The translations under genes and the position numbers were made by a program. This document shows, in pieces, positions 6,062 through 8,829 of a DNA stretch of 8,829 bases. Numbering within the stretch: the first letter of the stretch is position 1; every line of letters begins with the position of its first letter. The notes under the pieces were generated by a model. That model was not told the DNA's origin. It saw only the letters and a list, made by a program, of their open reading frames with translations, and made no database searches. Source of the stretch: JBGSKV01 sp041740975 (lineage in GTDB: Bacteria > Bdellovibrionota_B > Oligoflexia > Oligoflexales > JALZUQ01); assembly GCA_041740975.1 (NCBI GenBank), contig JBGSKV010000095.1:1-8829 (forward strand), in the 5' to 3' direction.

Positions 6062-6118
6062 TGAACCACCCTGCAAACGCAAGCTGAACCCCGACTCCTC
6101 CCCTATCGTCATTGTCTA

Positions 6119-6146
6119 TTGATTCTTAGGGCCCAGACGTTAGAAT
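6119..6146 (+). promoter_or_regulatory. Candidate promoter of the ABC-F gene
   Basis: TTGATT (6119-6124) and TAGAAT (6141-6146) match the -35 and -10 consensus at four and five of six positions, separated by 16 bases. Transcription would start near 6153, leaving about 29 bases before the preferred TTG start at 6182. It lies in the divergent gap with ohr. Confidence 0.45.
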
Positions 6147-6167
6147 CAGCCGAACTAAAAATATACC

Positions 6168-6172
6168 AGGAG
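6168..6172 (+). promoter_or_regulatory. Ribosome binding site that sets the ABC-F start at TTG 6182
   Basis: AGGAG lies nine bases upstream of TTG 6182-6184. The resulting N-terminus begins directly with the first strand of the ABC domain, as in related ABC-F proteins. Confidence 0.7.
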
Positions 6173-6181
6173 TGTCGCTTT

Positions 6182-8089
6182 TTGATTCGACTTGAAGACC
6201 TAGCCAAATCATACGGTAAGCGACCCTTGTTCGCGGAACTAAACTACCAATTTCCCTCCCAAGATTGCATTGCTTTGATTGGGTCGAATGGCGCCGGTAA
6301 AACAACTTTGCTGCGTATTTTGACGGGCGAGATTGATGCCGATGGTGGAAAAGTCGTCAAACCTCAAGGTTTACGTTTGGGATATTTACCGCAAGAGCCA
6401 AACCCCCATCCTGCACCTACCGTAACAGAAGAATGCATGGCCGGAGCCTCTCATCTGAAAGCCCTGCAAAAAATAATGGACGATGCTTCGGAAAAATATG
6501 CGGAGTCCGAAGAGCATGCCCTTATCTTCGCGGAAGCGGAAGCATCCTTCGCGCAACAAGGGGGATACGCTCTCGAATCCCGCGCGCTCGAACTTCTCAC
6601 CGGACTTGGATTTAGTAAAAAAATGACAGAGCAAAGCCCCACCGAGCTTTCGGGTGGATGGCGAATGCGCATCGAACTCAGTAAGATTTTTATTTCGGAT
6701 CCTAACTTTTTGATTCTGGATGAACCCACGAACCATCTGGATTTGCCGAGTCTTATTTGGGTCGAAAATTATTTGAAGAAATTTCCGGGTACAGTCCTTT
6801 TTGTTTCCCATGATCGTGCCCTATTGAATCGCCTTGCGAAAACAACTTTGCATATCCATGGCCAGAACATGACGCCCTACAAAGGTAATTTTGATGCGTT
6901 TTTGACGCAGTTTGAAGAGCGTGTCGGCCAAAGTAAGGCACAGTTGGCGAATTTGGAAAGACGACGCGAGGAACTGCAAAAGTTTGTCGATCGCTTCGGC
7001 GCCAAAGCTAGTAAAGCCGCGCAGGCGCAAAGCCGCGTAAAGATGATCGATAAAATTCGAGAAATCGAAGACGGCATCCATGTTCCCGAAAACGAAGCCC
7101 GCGTCGGATTCAAACTCACGATCAAGAACCGCTCGCCACGCGAGATCCTCAATATCATCGACGGATCGATTGGTTACGATCTTCCACTGGCGTCCAAGAT
7201 CGAAATGAAAATAGAACGCGGCATGAAAGTCGCGGTGATTGGAGCCAATGGAATTGGTAAGTCCACTCTTCTGAAGACGATTGCCGGAAAAGTGAAGCCT
7301 TTGCATGGCCAGTTTCAGATTACCGACAATGTCGATATGGGGTTTTTCGCGCAGGATCAGTTAGAAATCCTTGATCCTAACCGCACCGTACTGGAAAATC
7401 TTCTCGCTGCCGACAATGACTTGGGAGAGCCTAAAGCTCGCTCGCTTTTGGGTCAGTTTTTGTTTCGTGGTGATGATGTCTTTAAAAAAGCCGGCGTTTT
7501 ATCGGGTGGTGAAAAGAGCCGTCTTGCTCTGGCCCGCGTGCTGGCGAAATCCGGCAACTTCTTGATGCTAGACGAACCGACCAACCATTTGGATATGACC
7601 AGCGTTGAAGTCCTAATCAATGCACTGAAGGAATATGAAGGTACCTTGTTGTTCGTAAGCCATGATCGAAATTTTATTGATCAAGTCTGCACCCATGTTT
7701 TCGCCATGGTTGGCGATGGTCGGGGTGCACTGTTTGAAGGACAACTTGACGACTACGCTCGCCTCGCTGAGCTGGCAAGCTTTCCCAATGTCTTGGAACT
7801 AAACGATACGCAGAAAACAAAAGAGGTTAAAGAAGCCAGACCCGCTGCAGTCAAAGGCATCGACCAAAAAGAACGCCAAAAAATGACGAAAGAAATTTCT
7901 CGCCTTGAGAGCGAAATCGAAAAATTTAAAAATATGCTGACTTTGATAGATTCGCAAATGGCCCTAGTGGGTACGGACTACGAGGCCGCCTCCAAGCTTC
8001 AGGAAGAATGCGATGACATCAACGCCAAACTCGATCGAGCGGAAGAAAAATGGCTCGAAACTTGCCAAAAACTGGAAGAAATGGGCTAA
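6182..8089 (+). CDS. ABC-F family ATPase (Uup/EttA-like), C-terminal coiled coil
   Basis: This soluble protein has two ATP-binding cassettes and no membrane segments. ABC-F proteins bind the ribosome E site and act on stalled or initiating ribosomes, and some protect against antibiotics. Over 635 residues, ABC1 has Walker A GSNGAGKT (34-41), signature LSGGW (156-160), Walker B LILDEPTNHLD with E181, and H-loop H210. The inter-domain arm (about 240-320), with SKAAQAQSRVKMIDK, corresponds to the P-site tRNA interaction motif. ABC2 has GANGIGKS (354-361), LSGGE (440-444), E465 and H494. Residues about 560-633 form an acidic/basic coiled coil like the Uup C-terminal domain. All catalytic residues are present. 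TTG 6182 has AGGAG nine bases upstream and gives the typical MIRLEDLAKSYG start; the frame is also open from TTG 6119, but that lies in the promoter. The subfamily is not certain. Confidence 0.92.
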   Translation: MIRLEDLAKSYGKRPLFAELNYQFPSQDCIALIGSNGAGKTTLLRILTGEIDADGGKVVKPQGLRLGYLPQEPNPHPAPTVTEECMAGASHLKALQKIMDDASEKYAESEEHALIFAEAEASFAQQGGYALESRALELLTGLGFSKKMTEQSPTELSGGWRMRIELSKIFISDPNFLILDEPTNHLDLPSLIWVENYLKKFPGTVLFVSHDRALLNRLAKTTLHIHGQNMTPYKGNFDAFLTQFEERVGQSKAQLANLERRREELQKFVDRFGAKASKAAQAQSRVKMIDKIREIEDGIHVPENEARVGFKLTIKNRSPREILNIIDGSIGYDLPLASKIEMKIERGMKVAVIGANGIGKSTLLKTIAGKVKPLHGQFQITDNVDMGFFAQDQLEILDPNRTVLENLLAADNDLGEPKARSLLGQFLFRGDDVFKKAGVLSGGEKSRLALARVLAKSGNFLMLDEPTNHLDMTSVEVLINALKEYEGTLLFVSHDRNFIDQVCTHVFAMVGDGRGALFEGQLDDYARLAELASFPNVLELNDTQKTKEVKEARPAAVKGIDQKERQKMTKEISRLESEIEKFKNMLTLIDSQMALVGTDYEAASKLQEECDDINAKLDRAEEKWLETCQKLEEMG

Positions 8090-8090
8090 A

Positions 8091-8111
8091 CTTAAAAGAA
8101 TAGCTTTTAAG
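8091..8111 (+). repeat. AT-rich perfect hairpin overlapping the Shine-Dalgarno of the next gene
   Basis: CTTAAAAG (8091-8098) and CTTTTAAG (8104-8111) are perfect 8-bp inverted repeats around the loop AATAG, directly after the ABC-F stop codon. There is no U tract after it, so it is not a classical terminator. The right arm includes part of the AAGGA ribosome binding site (8109-8113) of the downstream gene. Confidence 0.55.
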
Positions 8112-8122
8112 GATCGATGGGG

Positions 8123-8829
8123 ATGCTTCGTCAGGTAAAAACGATCAACGCAACGACCACTATTTTGCTCATTTGGTTGTTAAGTGTTTTTCTGCATATT
8201 CCCTCTTTTGAAAGAGAGAATTTTTCGGGCGACGAGGGCGTCTATCTAACCTTAGCCACCACCATGGGTTGGGATCAGTCAAATTACACTTTAAAAGACG
8301 ATCCAATGATTTCGAAAATGCCCTTTGGCGTCTACCGGGCTCCCCTATTTTTCCATGGGCCCCTCATTCCTTACGTACTTAAAATGGGGCAAGAGATTCA
8401 CAAACCCCAGAGTGTATTTTTCGTCTTCGCAAATCTAGTCATGCTGTTATTTCTCGTCCATATCTATATTTTGTGTGTAAGGCTCAATCTCGGCTCAGCC
8501 TATCGCACGATTGGTCTTCTCGCGGCAGCATTTGCGCCTATCCTTTTGTTTTCGACCACGCGCATTCACCAAGATGGCATCTGTGGAATCCTCGCTGCCT
8601 GTGGTTTCATCGCGCTGATCGAAGCCTTGGAAAGAAATTCAAAAGCATGGGCTTTATGGTGCGGGACACTTTTTATTCTGACCTTGAATAGTCGCTATAA
8701 TGCACTTATGTACCTTCCGATCGTACTTCTGGCTTGTGGGTACTTTCTCTCCAAGAACGGCACCTTTAAACCGCTGAAGATTGACAAAACTCGCTGGCCG
8801 GTGATTTGCATTATTTTCGTGATGATTTT
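8123..8829 (+). CDS. GT-C-type glycosyltransferase (family 39/ArnT-like) membrane protein, 3' end outside window
   Basis: The frame is open for 235 codons to the window edge. It encodes a hydrophobic protein with helices at about residues 11-27, 97-119, 127-146, 153-169, 176-190, 193-209 and beyond 226. After the first helix comes a periplasmic loop with SGDEGVYLTLA. This acidic DE pair (37-38) occupies the place of the catalytic Asp/Glu in GT-C enzymes using polyprenyl-phosphate sugars (PMT, ArnT, GT39 families). Further along, RAPLFFHGPLIPYV resembles their P-P-L/H segment, and RIHQDG (147-152) another conserved acidic site. It probably moves a sugar from a lipid carrier to an envelope acceptor. 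ATG 8123 has AAGGA nine bases upstream; ATG 8117 would leave only three, so 8123 is preferred. It is 33 bases downstream of the ABC-F gene and likely co-transcribed. Confidence 0.75.
   Translation, partial: MLRQVKTINATTTILLIWLLSVFLHIPSFERENFSGDEGVYLTLATTMGWDQSNYTLKDDPMISKMPFGVYRAPLFFHGPLIPYVLKMGQEIHKPQSVFFVFANLVMLLFLVHIYILCVRLNLGSAYRTIGLLAAAFAPILLFSTTRIHQDGICGILAACGFIALIEALERNSKAWALWCGTLFILTLNSRYNALMYLPIVLLACGYFLSKNGTFKPLKIDKTRWPVICIIFVMI

Noticed and set aside
6026..6112. N-terminal extension of Ohr by 29 residues.
   Set aside because: The extension overlaps the TATAAT promoter box, and the standard 139-residue start has a strong ribosome binding site.
6386..7306. Several open frames on the minus strand inside the ABC-F gene.
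   Set aside because: They are opposite conserved Walker and signature motifs and show no family resemblance of their own.

Overview
The window looks like chromosomal DNA of a Gram-negative bacterium of moderate GC content. The evidence is a lipoprotein signal with Ser after the Cys, a Sec signal peptide, short intergenic gaps, recognisable Shine-Dalgarno sites and use of TTG/GTG starts. The gene mix (clan CD peptidase-like lipoprotein, YihY/BrkB membrane protein, hemerythrin, Ohr, ABC-F) would suit Bdellovibrionota or other former deltaproteobacteria. That placement is inference, not proof.

Left edge (1-880): the window opens inside an IS3-family insertion sequence. The last 33 codons of its transposase and its right terminal end are visible. 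The element ends at about 134, exactly where a leftward gene stops. That gene encodes an exported, Rossmann methyltransferase-like protein, and its stop codon is the terminal TGA of the IS, so it has lost its 3' end.

Middle (1034-5384): mtaB (tRNA methylthiotransferase) runs rightward and meets, tail to tail with a 4-base overlap, a leftward gene for a lipoprotein. The lipoprotein has a caspase/legumain-like His/Cys dyad and a canonical EF-hand loop. Upstream of it on the same strand are a YihY/BrkB-type membrane protein and a hemerythrin-like protein. These two overlap and are probably translationally coupled. The hemerythrin promoter region carries a perfect 8-bp dyad around a consensus -10 box.

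Right part (5561-8829): ohr (organic hydroperoxide reductase, leftward) ends in a clear intrinsic terminator. It is divergent from an ABC-F ATPase gene (rightward), with candidate promoters for both in the 156-bp gap. Directly downstream of the ABC-F gene, after a small AT-rich hairpin, a multi-pass GT-C-type glycosyltransferase gene begins and runs off the window end.

The genes do not form one pathway. The shared theme is oxidant and stress handling (hemerythrin, Ohr), beside translation-related housekeeping (MtaB, ABC-F). No complete novel multi-gene system is evident. The most interesting items are the Ca-binding-looking peptidase lipoprotein and the IS-truncated exported methyltransferase-like gene. 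There is no gene-free stretch longer than 300 bases, and no rRNA, tRNA or CRISPR array was seen.
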